Assembly: GCA_002496955.1 (NCBI GenBank)
Contig: DALZ01000075.1
Location: forward strand, 17,067 to 28,508
Length of the DNA: 11,442 nucleotides
Direction of reading: 5' to 3'
DNA from: Euryarchaeota archaeon UBA128
GTDB lineage: Archaea > Thermoplasmatota > Poseidoniia > Poseidoniales > Poseidoniaceae
Position numbers and translations under genes: made by a program. Below the pieces are notes generated by a model. It made no database searches and was not told the origin of the DNA. It worked only from the letters and a program-made list of their open reading frames with translations. Shown piece after piece: positions 1 to 6,520 of this stretch; position 1 is the stretch's first letter; the number at the start of each line of letters is the position of its first letter.

Positions 1-1735
1 ATTCATCTTGGAATGTCCCTGACCAAAATTCCTCACTGAAGGTTGAAGTTAACTGATAGGTTGAATCTAAATTACCTGTATTGAATATAGTAAACGGCAA
101 TAGTTTAGATTCGCCCGGGTTCATGGTTAATGCAATCTGATTGGTGGTTGATGTCAACTTAACACTATACTGTGAGTTTATCGAAACAGTGGTAGTGACT
201 CGCGCTTTTTCTCCAGAGTTGGCCGAACTAGCATCAGTGAACCAAATTTCCCAGTCCTGAATTTGAACATCTGCACCCGGAGGAATTGACAAATTTGCCC
301 ATACCTCAGTTGTTTCAAACGGCCCAATCGGTGGAATTACCACATTGAAATCATTGTCATTTGGATTAGTTGTATCAAGCCTCAATTGGGGAATTACAGG
401 GTCCATCCAAGATTCATTGGTAATGTTCGTTTGCGCTCGAAATTGGACATTTTTATAGCCATTATTGGTTACTAAACACTTCCAAGAAACCAAATCATTT
501 GGCACGGTTTCAAAGCCACCAACGGGATTATCACATGTGGCTGTAAGAGTATAACCGTCTACCTTGGAAACGCCAAATTGCACAAAATCATCGAAGTGCA
601 TTCCCTGAGTTGCTCCAGAACTGTCTGAGCGGAAGACTATGCTGAAACTCCAAGAATTGCCACCCAACAACAAATCAGGATTTAGCAGATTTGGGTTCTG
701 TGACCAGACTGTTTGTGGATCCCAAGAAATGTTCTTCCATTGACCGGGAATTGGACTTGGATTTATTGCTTTAACGTCCCAATTTACTGATTGTAGAGGG
801 TCTGAGAAATTGCCATTGCCGTTCCAAAATTCAAGGTAGGCGTTGTCTCCAGAACTCATCGTTCCCCAAGCCTGTAAGTGCACTTGTGTCGAAATATATT
901 CTTGTGACCGGAATAATTTCCGGCAGACTGGTATCTGTTCTATTGTTGAAAGGCCCACGTCCAAGGCATCTCCATTACAATTATTGTTGCCATTTTTAAA
1001 CGAATAAACCAGCCTGTCAAATGCGCTCGATGGATAACTGTTACCCGGCAAAGACATTCGCCAATGTGAATTGCCGACGGCAGAGTCGCCGTTGTCCTCA
1101 TACCAAGAACCATAATCATCTGCATCCCCGCCACCAGCAGGGTACCTCGCTGGCCTGAATGTTAAACTGGTTCCAGAAGCTTCGCCATCCATAATCTCTT
1201 TGTGAACTGCAATTGGGACCTGTTTTTCCATTACATCATTCTCATTCCTATCATCGTTGGTGAAATTCACCGAGGCTCGTAAGATCAAACCACCAGTCAA
1301 TTCGTTCGTTGAGGTATTCAAAACCGAGTGGGCTTCTTGTGGATTCCACACAATGGTGTTTTCATTTTTCGCCCCGCCTGACATCAAGTCCGTGGTCCAG
1401 TAAAATGTCTCAATGACGAAACCAATTGGGTGAACTACCTCTAATTTGGCATCCGTTTGTTTTTGTGTCCCGGTTATTGGACCATCTTTGAATATAGTGA
1501 TTGTTACCTCAACAATATCGTTTTGCAGCAGGTATTCTTGCTCTTCACCATCGGGTTGTATCCATAACTCGGTCTCTAATGACTCATTTCCTAACTCGAT
1601 GCTGAAAATGCTAAAGTCATCTTTTGAGCCACCCCTGGCAGATATTGCTTCCGCTTCAGGAACATAATTCAATGCAAGAATTTGCATTAACAGTAGTGTC
1701 ACAAGGGTCACTGAAGATAGCCTTCTCATATTCAT
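1..1735 (-). CDS. Secreted or surface protein with Ig-like and jelly-roll-like regions (3'-truncated by window edge)
   Basis: The frame runs without a stop from an ATG at 1735 to the window edge (578 codons seen), so the C-terminus is missing. The N-terminus is a classical Sec signal: basic MNMRR, a hydrophobic stretch, then PEAEA|ISA as the likely cleavage site near residue 31. The mature part is rich in Asn, Asp, Ser, Thr and Trp and looks all-beta. An Ig-like part comes first (about 35-150). A middle part (about 155-390), with EFWNG and HFDDFVQFG, recalls jelly-roll/MAM-type domains. Further Ig-like repeats follow, the last with MNPGESKLLPFTIFNTGN, a pattern typical of NEW3/CARDB-like domains. 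The protein is probably exported to the surface. No catalytic motif was found and no specific function is claimed. It is last in a run of four same-strand genes, 65 nt after the six-helix membrane protein. Confidence 0.82.
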   Translation of the reverse strand, partial: MNMRRLSSVTLVTLLLMQILALNYVPEAEAISARGGSKDDFSIFSIELGNESLETELWIQPDGEEQEYLLQNDIVEVTITIFKDGPITGTQKQTDAKLEVVHPIGFVIETFYWTTDLMSGGAKNENTIVWNPQEAHSVLNTSTNELTGGLILRASVNFTNDDRNENDVMEKQVPIAVHKEIMDGEASGTSLTFRPARYPAGGGDADDYGSWYEDNGDSAVGNSHWRMSLPGNSYPSSAFDRLVYSFKNGNNNCNGDALDVGLSTIEQIPVCRKLFRSQEYISTQVHLQAWGTMSSGDNAYLEFWNGNGNFSDPLQSVNWDVKAINPSPIPGQWKNISWDPQTVWSQNPNLLNPDLLLGGNSWSFSIVFRSDSSGATQGMHFDDFVQFGVSKVDGYTLTATCDNPVGGFETVPNDLVSWKCLVTNNGYKNVQFRAQTNITNESWMDPVIPQLRLDTTNPNDNDFNVVIPPIGPFETTEVWANLSIPPGADVQIQDWEIWFTDASSANSGEKARVTTTVSINSQYSVKLTSTTNQIALTMNPGESKLLPFTIFNTGNLDSTYQLTSTFSEEFWSGTFQDE

Positions 1736-1743
1736 CAACAGCA

Positions 1744-1747
1744 CTCC
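1744..1747 (-). promoter_or_regulatory. Ribosome binding site for the surface protein
   Basis: GGAG (within GGGAGTG) lies 8 nt upstream of the ATG at 1735 and matches the archaeal anti-Shine-Dalgarno. It favours 1735 over the in-frame ATG at 1750, which the site would follow, and over the ATG at 1729, for which the spacing is long. Confidence 0.5.
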
Positions 1748-1800
1748 CATGAACATTCAACACATGAAAGTAATTGTTGGTTGTCTAGCAGATTTAACGG

Positions 1801-3042
1801 TTAATCATCGTTCTTGAGGCCTTTTATAGCAGGTTCATTATGCGGAGGCTGTTGATGGTTTTGCCCGAAACCATCGTCAAAAAAGTGCTCAAAGTCAAAC
1901 CCTTCACGACCCAATTTGTCCTCATCGGGAAAACTAGTTACATCTGCAACTTTTGGATTTGAGTCATCAATTAACGATTCATCAGCGATTTCGTTACCAG
2001 TCGGTCCGGAGATTATCTCCGCTACTTGCGAAACAGCTTCTGACACCTCGGGTGCAACTACAGTGTTGGACAGATTTTCCACCATATCGGTTAGGTTTTT
2101 TGGTTTTGAATCAATTAACTCAACATTTTCAGACATCCACTCAGGCGGATCTCCAGAACCAGCACCTAATACCGCTAAAGTGGTAAAAGTCGCTAGTGGG
2201 ATTACTGCGAGTGCAGCTATTAGGTCCAGAAAAGAAGTCTCCGGTATTGAACCAATATTGAGTGTTGACTCAAAGAACGACTTCTCTATGGCAATATTTA
2301 GGTCAATATCCGAACCAATCCAGCCCAACACAACAACACTCGCAGTTCGCCCCATAAGCCACAGAATGAGGACTGGAGCAAGCCAAGAAATTTTTGTCAT
2401 TGAAATCAACCATTTTCTGGTGAATGATGCTATTCCAATGTATTTCATAGCTATTTTAGGATAAAATTTCATTACTATGCTAAGAGTAAAGATATACAAA
2501 ATTAATGCCAACTCTAACCGCCTGTTTTCCTTCATCAAACTATCAGGAACCATCAGAACCATCGCCAATGGCAGGGTAGCAAGCAATACTTGGAAAGGGA
2601 CGGCAAGCAAAATCAAACCGCCGTGAGTCGAGATTATTGAGTGGCCTTGTTGCCATCTTTGATGGGCTAGAACGCTTATTTGGCCATGCGGAGAGGCAGC
2701 GTAATTTTGTCTCGCTAATCGTCGCTGAGTTGCACTCCTTTGAGACCGCGAAAAGCGTAAAAATTTCATCCAACCGCCGCTATCAATTACCGCCAACGGA
2801 GTGTATCCACCAATTATTAGAGCCAGAAAAAGTGCTACCATACCATACATAATTGATGCTGCAGTGATCCATGGAATCATCTCTTTCTGAAATGTGATAT
2901 TGATACTCTCACCAAAGAAACTAAAATCAAATAAATACGTCAGCGTGAACGCTATTAAGGGTGTTAGAAAGACTTGGCAGAGAGCAACAATTGTTAACCA
3001 TAGACGAGCACTGATTGGTTTTTTTCGTCCCCCACCCGCCAT
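1801..3042 (-). CDS. Six-helix integral membrane protein with acidic C-terminal tail, function unknown
   Basis: The gene encodes 413 aa from an ATG at 3042. About six hydrophobic helices are visible, near residues 14-38, 57-86, 141-165, 177-196, 217-242 and 271-295. A strongly basic loop (about 92-112, FLRFSRSQRSATQRRLARQ) lies between helices 2 and 3 and by the positive-inside rule should be cytoplasmic. After GAGSGDPPEW (about 293-302) comes a hydrophilic tail of some 115 residues rich in Asp and Glu, ending in a Gln/Pro/His-rich stretch. I recognise no family. An even helix number with a cytoplasmic basic loop suggests that both termini are inside, so the acidic tail would be cytosolic. 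It lies between the zinc-motif membrane protein (75 nt upstream) and the surface protein (65 nt downstream), which suggests an envelope role. No strong ribosome site is visible. Confidence 0.8.
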   Translation of the reverse strand: MAGGGRKKPISARLWLTIVALCQVFLTPLIAFTLTYLFDFSFFGESINITFQKEMIPWITAASIMYGMVALFLALIIGGYTPLAVIDSGGWMKFLRFSRSQRSATQRRLARQNYAASPHGQISVLAHQRWQQGHSIISTHGGLILLAVPFQVLLATLPLAMVLMVPDSLMKENRRLELALILYIFTLSIVMKFYPKIAMKYIGIASFTRKWLISMTKISWLAPVLILWLMGRTASVVVLGWIGSDIDLNIAIEKSFFESTLNIGSIPETSFLDLIAALAVIPLATFTTLAVLGAGSGDPPEWMSENVELIDSKPKNLTDMVENLSNTVVAPEVSEAVSQVAEIISGPTGNEIADESLIDDSNPKVADVTSFPDEDKLGREGFDFEHFFDDGFGQNHQQPPHNEPAIKGLKNDD

Positions 3043-3117
3043 ACCGTTTCCCTGATTTAATCAATTATCAAATATTGGTGATTATTTGCTTATTCTACTA
3101 AGTTTTTTGCTCATTGT

Positions 3118-3732
3118 TTATTCCTCGGAATCATCTATCAACTCAGACCCATTTAAGTCAGCTGCAATTACTGGGTAACCATCCGTTAATAGTAATCTGA
3201 AACCACCCAGAAAAAACCCATCCTGTCGCTTGCGGCCTAAATCCGGTCTAGGCATCTCGTCTAAAATTTTAGCACAGGATTTACACTTAATAGCCATCAC
3301 CTGCCATTCTGGTATTGGCTCATTACAGCATTTAGATTCAGATTCAATCTCGTCCATGACAATTTGCAACCTTTGAGCCATATTCAGTGTCCATGGTGGC
3401 TTTTGACCGCCAGTGAAACTTTGTAGTCGAGATAATATAAACCAACCAGAGGATATCCACAATCCAAAACCAAATGCAGCATTGCCCCACTTTATTGACG
3501 CGAAACCGAACAATAGTGGTATGGTTGCGACAAAGAAGCACATCCAGTAAATCATTCGCATGTGTAACACTCGCTGGGTTAGTTTTGGCGACAACTGAAT
3601 TGGCTCTGGGTGGGGTGAAAATGCTGTGTTGAAACCTCTTCCACGAGTTATCATTATTATAGGTAAACGAGGAAATAGAAAAGAGATTAGAAAACCAGAC
3701 GCAAAATATACGATTGGCGCTATTAAGGACAT
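3118..3732 (-). CDS. Small membrane protein with CC...CxxC putative zinc site
   Basis: The gene encodes 204 aa if started at the ATG at 3732 (MSLIAPIVYF). The frame can be extended three codons to a TTG at 3741, but ATG is the likelier start. Hydrophobic helices are seen at about 3-26, 58-80 and 83-100. A hydrophilic C-terminal half follows, with Cys135-Cys136 and Cys150-x-x-Cys153 (SKCCNEPIPEW...IKCKSC). The arrangement could form a small zinc-binding knuckle, but it is not a textbook zinc ribbon because the first pair is adjacent. The C-terminus is acidic. The gene starts 29 nt after the subtilase stop, so the two are probably co-transcribed. I do not recognise the family. It may be a partner or regulator of the neighbouring membrane protease or six-helix protein, which is inference from position only. 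Confidence 0.75.
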   Translation of the reverse strand: MSLIAPIVYFASGFLISFLFPRLPIIMITRGRGFNTAFSPHPEPIQLSPKLTQRVLHMRMIYWMCFFVATIPLLFGFASIKWGNAAFGFGLWISSGWFILSRLQSFTGGQKPPWTLNMAQRLQIVMDEIESESKCCNEPIPEWQVMAIKCKSCAKILDEMPRPDLGRKRQDGFFLGGFRLLLTDGYPVIAADLNGSELIDDSEE

Positions 3733-3761
3733 GGTAATCAATTCTCAGGTAACTTCGCCGA

Positions 3762-5930
3762 CTAGCCTTCCAAAAGTTCAGCATCAACCACCGACGCAAT
3801 ATCAGCATCATCTTTGAGGACCTTGTCTATTGATTCATTGCTATCTAAAGTAAGGGTTTCCGGGCTGCTGGATCGGCCATAGAATAGTAACAGGCCAACA
3901 ATCAGGATTAACACAATAAATATGAAATCTAGGTGGAATTTTTCAAACAATGACTCTGAGTGGGAGCCATCGTTTCCTTCTCCTTGTACTGTCAACAGAA
4001 CTGGCAGGGATTGTCCCTCATCACTGACGCCTCTGACTTCTATGGTGTTGTTACCTTCGGGCATTCGATCAGTGTCGAGGGCTATCGTCCAGTCCATTCT
4101 CTCCAACGCACCGATAGTTCCATTTGATTCTTCAAAGGCAACAGATTTCCACTCACCATTGTTTAAACGATACTCTACTTGATTTATCGACCCGGTTTGT
4201 CCCCATGCTTGGCCTGTTACCAAATACAACCCTGTGTCATTGTCCAATCCCATAGAATCAACATGGACCTGGCTGTTGACATCTATCTGACCAGTCAATT
4301 GCATCTCTTTCAGGGCAATGGATAATTTCACTGCCTCGTATGCATCAACTAAGCCCCAGCCGAAATCTCTATTCCAATATGGATCTACTTCCGGCAATGT
4401 TGCCTCACCCTTCCTTTCCGCGGTAAATTTGAGAATCTCCTTCATTTCAAAGGTCGACAAGTTTTCATTTGCTTCAATCATCAATGCCAGGATACCTGAA
4501 ACCGATGGAGTTGCATAGGATGTTCCAGAACCTCGACTAGTGTAGGTATTTGATGAAGCATCACCGCCCAGAAAATTGTTGCAACCCCCAGAAGTAACAC
4601 AACCCTCTGCCTGAATTATATTAGTTCCTGGAGCTGTAATTTCCGGCTTTAATTCATTCAACGGGTTTCCATCTCCGTTATCTCGTCGAGGACCTCGAGA
4701 TGAGTAGGAGGCGATTGTGTCATCATCTCTAGTTACCGTATTACCATCATCTGTCGCACCAACAGTGATTGATAGGTCAGATGACCCCATACCCGAGAGC
4801 CCGTCGTTATTCGGGCCATCATTTCCTGCAGCCACGCTCACAACAACACCTTCTTCCATTGCGACATCAAGAATCATACTATGCATGTCAGTTCCATCAG
4901 AACCTCCATCTTCATGCGAGGTAATACCCCATGACAGAGAAATTATGTCTATCCCGTGCAGGTCCTCATCAACTCCTGCCCAAGCCGTATCTTTGTTGTC
5001 GATAATCCACTCAATGCCGTTCATTGCTGACTCATAGAATTCCTGCTCAAGAATATAATTTTCAAACGGCCCCGCTCCTGCGTCAGTTCCAATCCTAACG
5101 TCAATTAATGAAGAACCGGGTGCAGAGCCGTAATACTCGCTCTGACTACCGTCTGCGTCGATGCCCGTTGCTGATGACATACCAATACACGCAGTGCCGT
5201 GTTGGTTTCCATCATCTGGGTCGTAAGAGCCATCAGTCTCTCTTGCGCCGAAACCCGCAGCAACACACGTTGGATCGGTATGCAAATAGCACACTGCATC
5301 GTAGCCAGCAACGAATTTGCCAACCAATCCGGGATGCTCATTATCTACTCCCGTGTCAACCATTGCAATGTTTACACCTTTCCCCGTAACACCAAAATTC
5401 CATGCTGAATCTGGGTATATTGAAGAATTTCTTGCCTTGACATTGGGGGTTTGTACATCGCCATAAAACACCACTCTACCATATTGATGAACCATAACGA
5501 CATCGGACAAATTTGCTAACAATGGGGCTAGACTTGGCTCTTGAATACCTACCAGTACCGAGTCGATCGACTCTATGATGTCGACTACAATTATGCCTAA
5601 TTGATTTAGTTCAGCAATGTGGCCTTCATTCACCTCAACAACGTAAGAGATGCCGATACCGAGTGGTTCAGTCGAGGATTCAATCGAATCGTGAATGTGG
5701 TTTTTGTTTACATCGTATGCTGAGCGTTCATACCAAGGAGTATCATCCTCTGCCCATTTTGGTTCAAGTTGTTCCGGGATTAGCATGGTTGAGTCGTCGT
5801 TTATCCAAAAAATTCCTGATTCATCAACAGACTTCCAACCGGTTCGGTTGTGGACTGGATTATCATATATTGAGCCAGTCAATGGCAAAAAGAAAATTGC
5901 GCACAATACCACGGCAACCAGTCGTTTCAT
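3762..5930 (-). CDS. Membrane-anchored subtilisin-like serine protease (family S8)
   Basis: The gene encodes 722 aa and should act outside the membrane. A signal peptide (MKRLVAVVLCAIFFLPLTGS) is followed by an EF-hand-like loop (DVNKNHIHDSIE, 73-84) and a region of about 95-155 that looks like an I9-type propeptide. The catalytic domain shows all S8 landmarks: Asp192 in MVDTGVD, His244 in NQHGTACIGM, oxyanion Asn370 in AAGNDGP and nucleophile Ser471 in GTSYATPSVSG. Cys214/Cys222 and Cys444/Cys450 could form disulfides. An Ig-like beta domain (about 545-650), one transmembrane helix (about 668-685) and a short acidic cytosolic tail complete it. The start at 5930 is chosen over the GTG at 5939 because AGGTGA sits at the right spacing. 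It leads an apparent four-gene envelope run, 60 nt after tRNA-Trp. Substrates are unknown. Confidence 0.95.
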   Translation of the reverse strand: MKRLVAVVLCAIFFLPLTGSIYDNPVHNRTGWKSVDESGIFWINDDSTMLIPEQLEPKWAEDDTPWYERSAYDVNKNHIHDSIESSTEPLGIGISYVVEVNEGHIAELNQLGIIVVDIIESIDSVLVGIQEPSLAPLLANLSDVVMVHQYGRVVFYGDVQTPNVKARNSSIYPDSAWNFGVTGKGVNIAMVDTGVDNEHPGLVGKFVAGYDAVCYLHTDPTCVAAGFGARETDGSYDPDDGNQHGTACIGMSSATGIDADGSQSEYYGSAPGSSLIDVRIGTDAGAGPFENYILEQEFYESAMNGIEWIIDNKDTAWAGVDEDLHGIDIISLSWGITSHEDGGSDGTDMHSMILDVAMEEGVVVSVAAGNDGPNNDGLSGMGSSDLSITVGATDDGNTVTRDDDTIASYSSRGPRRDNGDGNPLNELKPEITAPGTNIIQAEGCVTSGGCNNFLGGDASSNTYTSRGSGTSYATPSVSGILALMIEANENLSTFEMKEILKFTAERKGEATLPEVDPYWNRDFGWGLVDAYEAVKLSIALKEMQLTGQIDVNSQVHVDSMGLDNDTGLYLVTGQAWGQTGSINQVEYRLNNGEWKSVAFEESNGTIGALERMDWTIALDTDRMPEGNNTIEVRGVSDEGQSLPVLLTVQGEGNDGSHSESLFEKFHLDFIFIVLILIVGLLLFYGRSSSPETLTLDSNESIDKVLKDDADIASVVDAELLEG

Positions 5931-5935
5931 TGGTC

Positions 5936-5941
5936 TCACCT
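5936..5941 (-). promoter_or_regulatory. Ribosome binding site deciding the subtilase start
   Basis: AGGTGA, a good match to the archaeal Shine-Dalgarno GGAGGTGA, ends 5 nt before the ATG at 5930. The site itself contains the alternative GTG start (5937-5939), so the longer reading would place the start codon inside the ribosome site. This makes 5930 the better start. Confidence 0.6.
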
Positions 5942-5990
5942 AGCCTCAGGAGAACTCAGTCCCACATCAAGATATTCATGCTTTGTTAAA

Positions 5991-6176
5991 TGGTGGGAGC
6001 AGAGGGATTTGAACCCCCCCCAGCGGGTTTCTTCTGAAACCGCCCAGTGTTTGTGGGCAAGGTCTGCAGGATGCAACAGGTCGGCGCTCCAGTTGGTCAT
6101 CAACTTCAGCAAACCCACTCGTCTTCATTCCTGTGCAACTGGAGCCCGCGATACTACCAAGCTATACTATACTCCC
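5991..6176 (-). tRNA. tRNA-Trp (anticodon CCA) interrupted by a 110-nt intron
   Basis: Exon 1 is 6139-6176. Exon 2 is 5994-6028 and is followed by an encoded CCA (5991-5993). The acceptor stem pairs GGGAGTA (6170-6176) with TGCTCCC (5995-6001) over seven pairs including one G:U. The D-arm is GTAT/GTAT. The anticodon stem pairs GCGGG (6145-6149) with CCCGC (6023-6027). After splicing the loop reads CUCCAGA, with anticodon CCA at 6140-6142. The T-arm is GGGGG-TTCAAAT-CCCTC. The intron lies at the canonical archaeal 37/38 site. The bulge-helix-bulge looks relaxed: C32-U33-C34-C35 opposite intron GAAG (6031-6034) gives three pairs and a C34:A mismatch. The gene begins 17 nt after the eL41 stop, so it may be co-transcribed with it. 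Confidence 0.93.
6029..6138 (-). ncRNA. tRNA-Trp intron acting as a dual-guide box C/D RNA for C34 and C39 of its own tRNA
   Basis: Read on the minus strand, the intron holds box C ATGAAGA (6122-6128), a 12-nt spacer, box D' CTGA (6106-6109), a 2-nt gap, box C' TTGATGA (6097-6103), another 12-nt spacer, and box D as the variant CCGA (6081-6084). ACAGG before box C (6130-6134) pairs with CCTGT after box D (6076-6080) to close the kink-turn. The D spacer carries CAACTGGAGC (6086-6095), a perfect 10-bp complement of exon G31-G37 plus the first three intron bases; its fifth nucleotide upstream of box D (6089) pairs with C34. The D' spacer pairs over 9 bp (one G:U) with the region around A38-T44; its fifth nucleotide (6114) pairs with C39. 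By the N+5 rule this predicts 2'-O-methylation of C34 and C39. The same arrangement is known in Haloferax volcanii tRNA-Trp (positions 34 and 39). Confidence 0.9.
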
Positions 6177-6193
6177 TCGGCTCACCATCAGAT

Positions 6194-6301
6194 TCAGTTC
6201 TTTGCCTGTCGGCGAGCACGCTTTCGGCGTCGCAATTTCTTTTTGCGCCACTTCCATCGTTGGTTACCGGATTTCTTCCAAGCACGTGAGCCTCTCTTCA
6301 T
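6194..6301 (-). CDS. rpl41e: Ribosomal protein eL41 (35 aa, very short gene)
   Basis: A 36-codon frame from the ATG at 6301 to the TGA at 6194 encodes a 35-residue, extremely basic peptide beginning MKRGSRAWKKSGNQRWKW and continuing in Arg/Lys-rich helix (RKKKLRRRKRARRQAKN). The spacing MKR..R.WKK.G..RWKW.KK..RR.KR.RR matches the archaeal eL41 pattern as I recall it from Thermococcales, where the protein is of similar length. In the archaeal/eukaryotic large subunit eL41 is a single helix in the rRNA core near the inter-subunit face. The reading frame crosses a run of five T (6240-6244) and is intact there. No clear ribosome site precedes the ATG, but TATA-like elements upstream suit leaderless translation. 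It lies between tRNA-Arg and tRNA-Trp, 17 nt ahead of the latter. The coding call rests on pattern and context, not on an alignment. Confidence 0.82.
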   Translation of the reverse strand: MKRGSRAWKKSGNQRWKWRKKKLRRRKRARRQAKN

Positions 6302-6326
6302 GGTGAACAGGCATGCCACAAACATG

Positions 6327-6335
6327 CCATATATG
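6327..6335 (-). promoter_or_regulatory. Candidate TATA box for eL41 (and perhaps tRNA-Trp)
   Basis: CATATATGG is centred about 30 nt upstream of the eL41 ATG, the distance expected of an archaeal TATA box for a leaderless or nearly leaderless transcript. A second AT-rich element (ATTTATTTT, about 6350-6358) lies farther out and could be the real box instead. Confidence 0.35.
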
Positions 6336-6378
6336 AGAGCATCGGGGGAAAATAAATCTAAGATGTTACCAAGACTTA

Positions 6379-6399
6379 CCTAAAATTCATGAAATTAGG
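6379..6399 (-). repeat. Near-palindrome immediately 3' of tRNA-Arg
   Basis: Directly after the encoded CCA of tRNA-Arg, CCTAA and TTAGG arms flank a TTCATGAA self-complementary core, with one and two unpaired bases between. It can fold as a short hairpin in the tRNA trailer, for 3' processing or termination, or act as a protein-binding inverted repeat near the eL41 promoter. No role can be assigned. Confidence 0.4.
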
Positions 6400-6475
6400 T
6401 GGCGGACGTACCAGGATTCGAACCCGGGTCGCCGGCTTAGAAGGCCAGAGTGATATCCAACTACACTATACGTCC
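6400..6475 (-). tRNA. tRNA-Arg (anticodon TCT)
   Basis: The cloverleaf is complete. The acceptor pairs GGACGTA (6469-6475) with TACGTCC (6404-6410). The anticodon stem pairs CTGGC with GCCGG (one T:G) around loop CTTCTAA, with anticodon TCT at 6439-6441. The T-arm is CCGGG-TTCGAAT-CCTGG. The discriminator is G73 and CCA is encoded at 6400-6402. It reads AGA/AGG codons. There is no intron. It lies 45 nt downstream of the SprT-like gene on the same strand. Confidence 0.95.
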
Positions 6476-6520
6476 AAACCACCCCAAAGCCATCTCTTTG
6501 ATGAACTTTGAGGATACAAA

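Noticed and set aside
940..1134. A 64-codon minus-strand frame
   Set aside because: It lies inside the surface-protein gene, whose frame is open for 578 codons with a signal peptide and beta-domain composition.
1916..2464. A 182-codon plus-strand frame
   Set aside because: It lies fully antisense to the six-helix membrane protein, is Ser/Thr/Ile-rich as expected of a reverse-complement shadow, and has no domain or ribosome site.
3344..3811. A 155-codon minus-strand frame overlapping two genes in another frame
   Set aside because: It overlaps the zinc-motif membrane protein and the end of the subtilase; its composition is erratic while the other frame gives coherent helices.
6240..6244. Possible frameshift in the T5 run inside eL41
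   Set aside because: Counting bases across the run gives exactly 108 nt from ATG to TGA and a continuous eL41 pattern on both sides, so the frame is intact.
6009..6383. A 124-codon plus-strand frame across the tRNA-Trp and eL41 region
   Set aside because: It runs antisense through a well-formed tRNA, its guide intron and eL41, and its product resembles nothing. Overlapping frames at 5936-6118 and 6047-6289 fail for the same reason.
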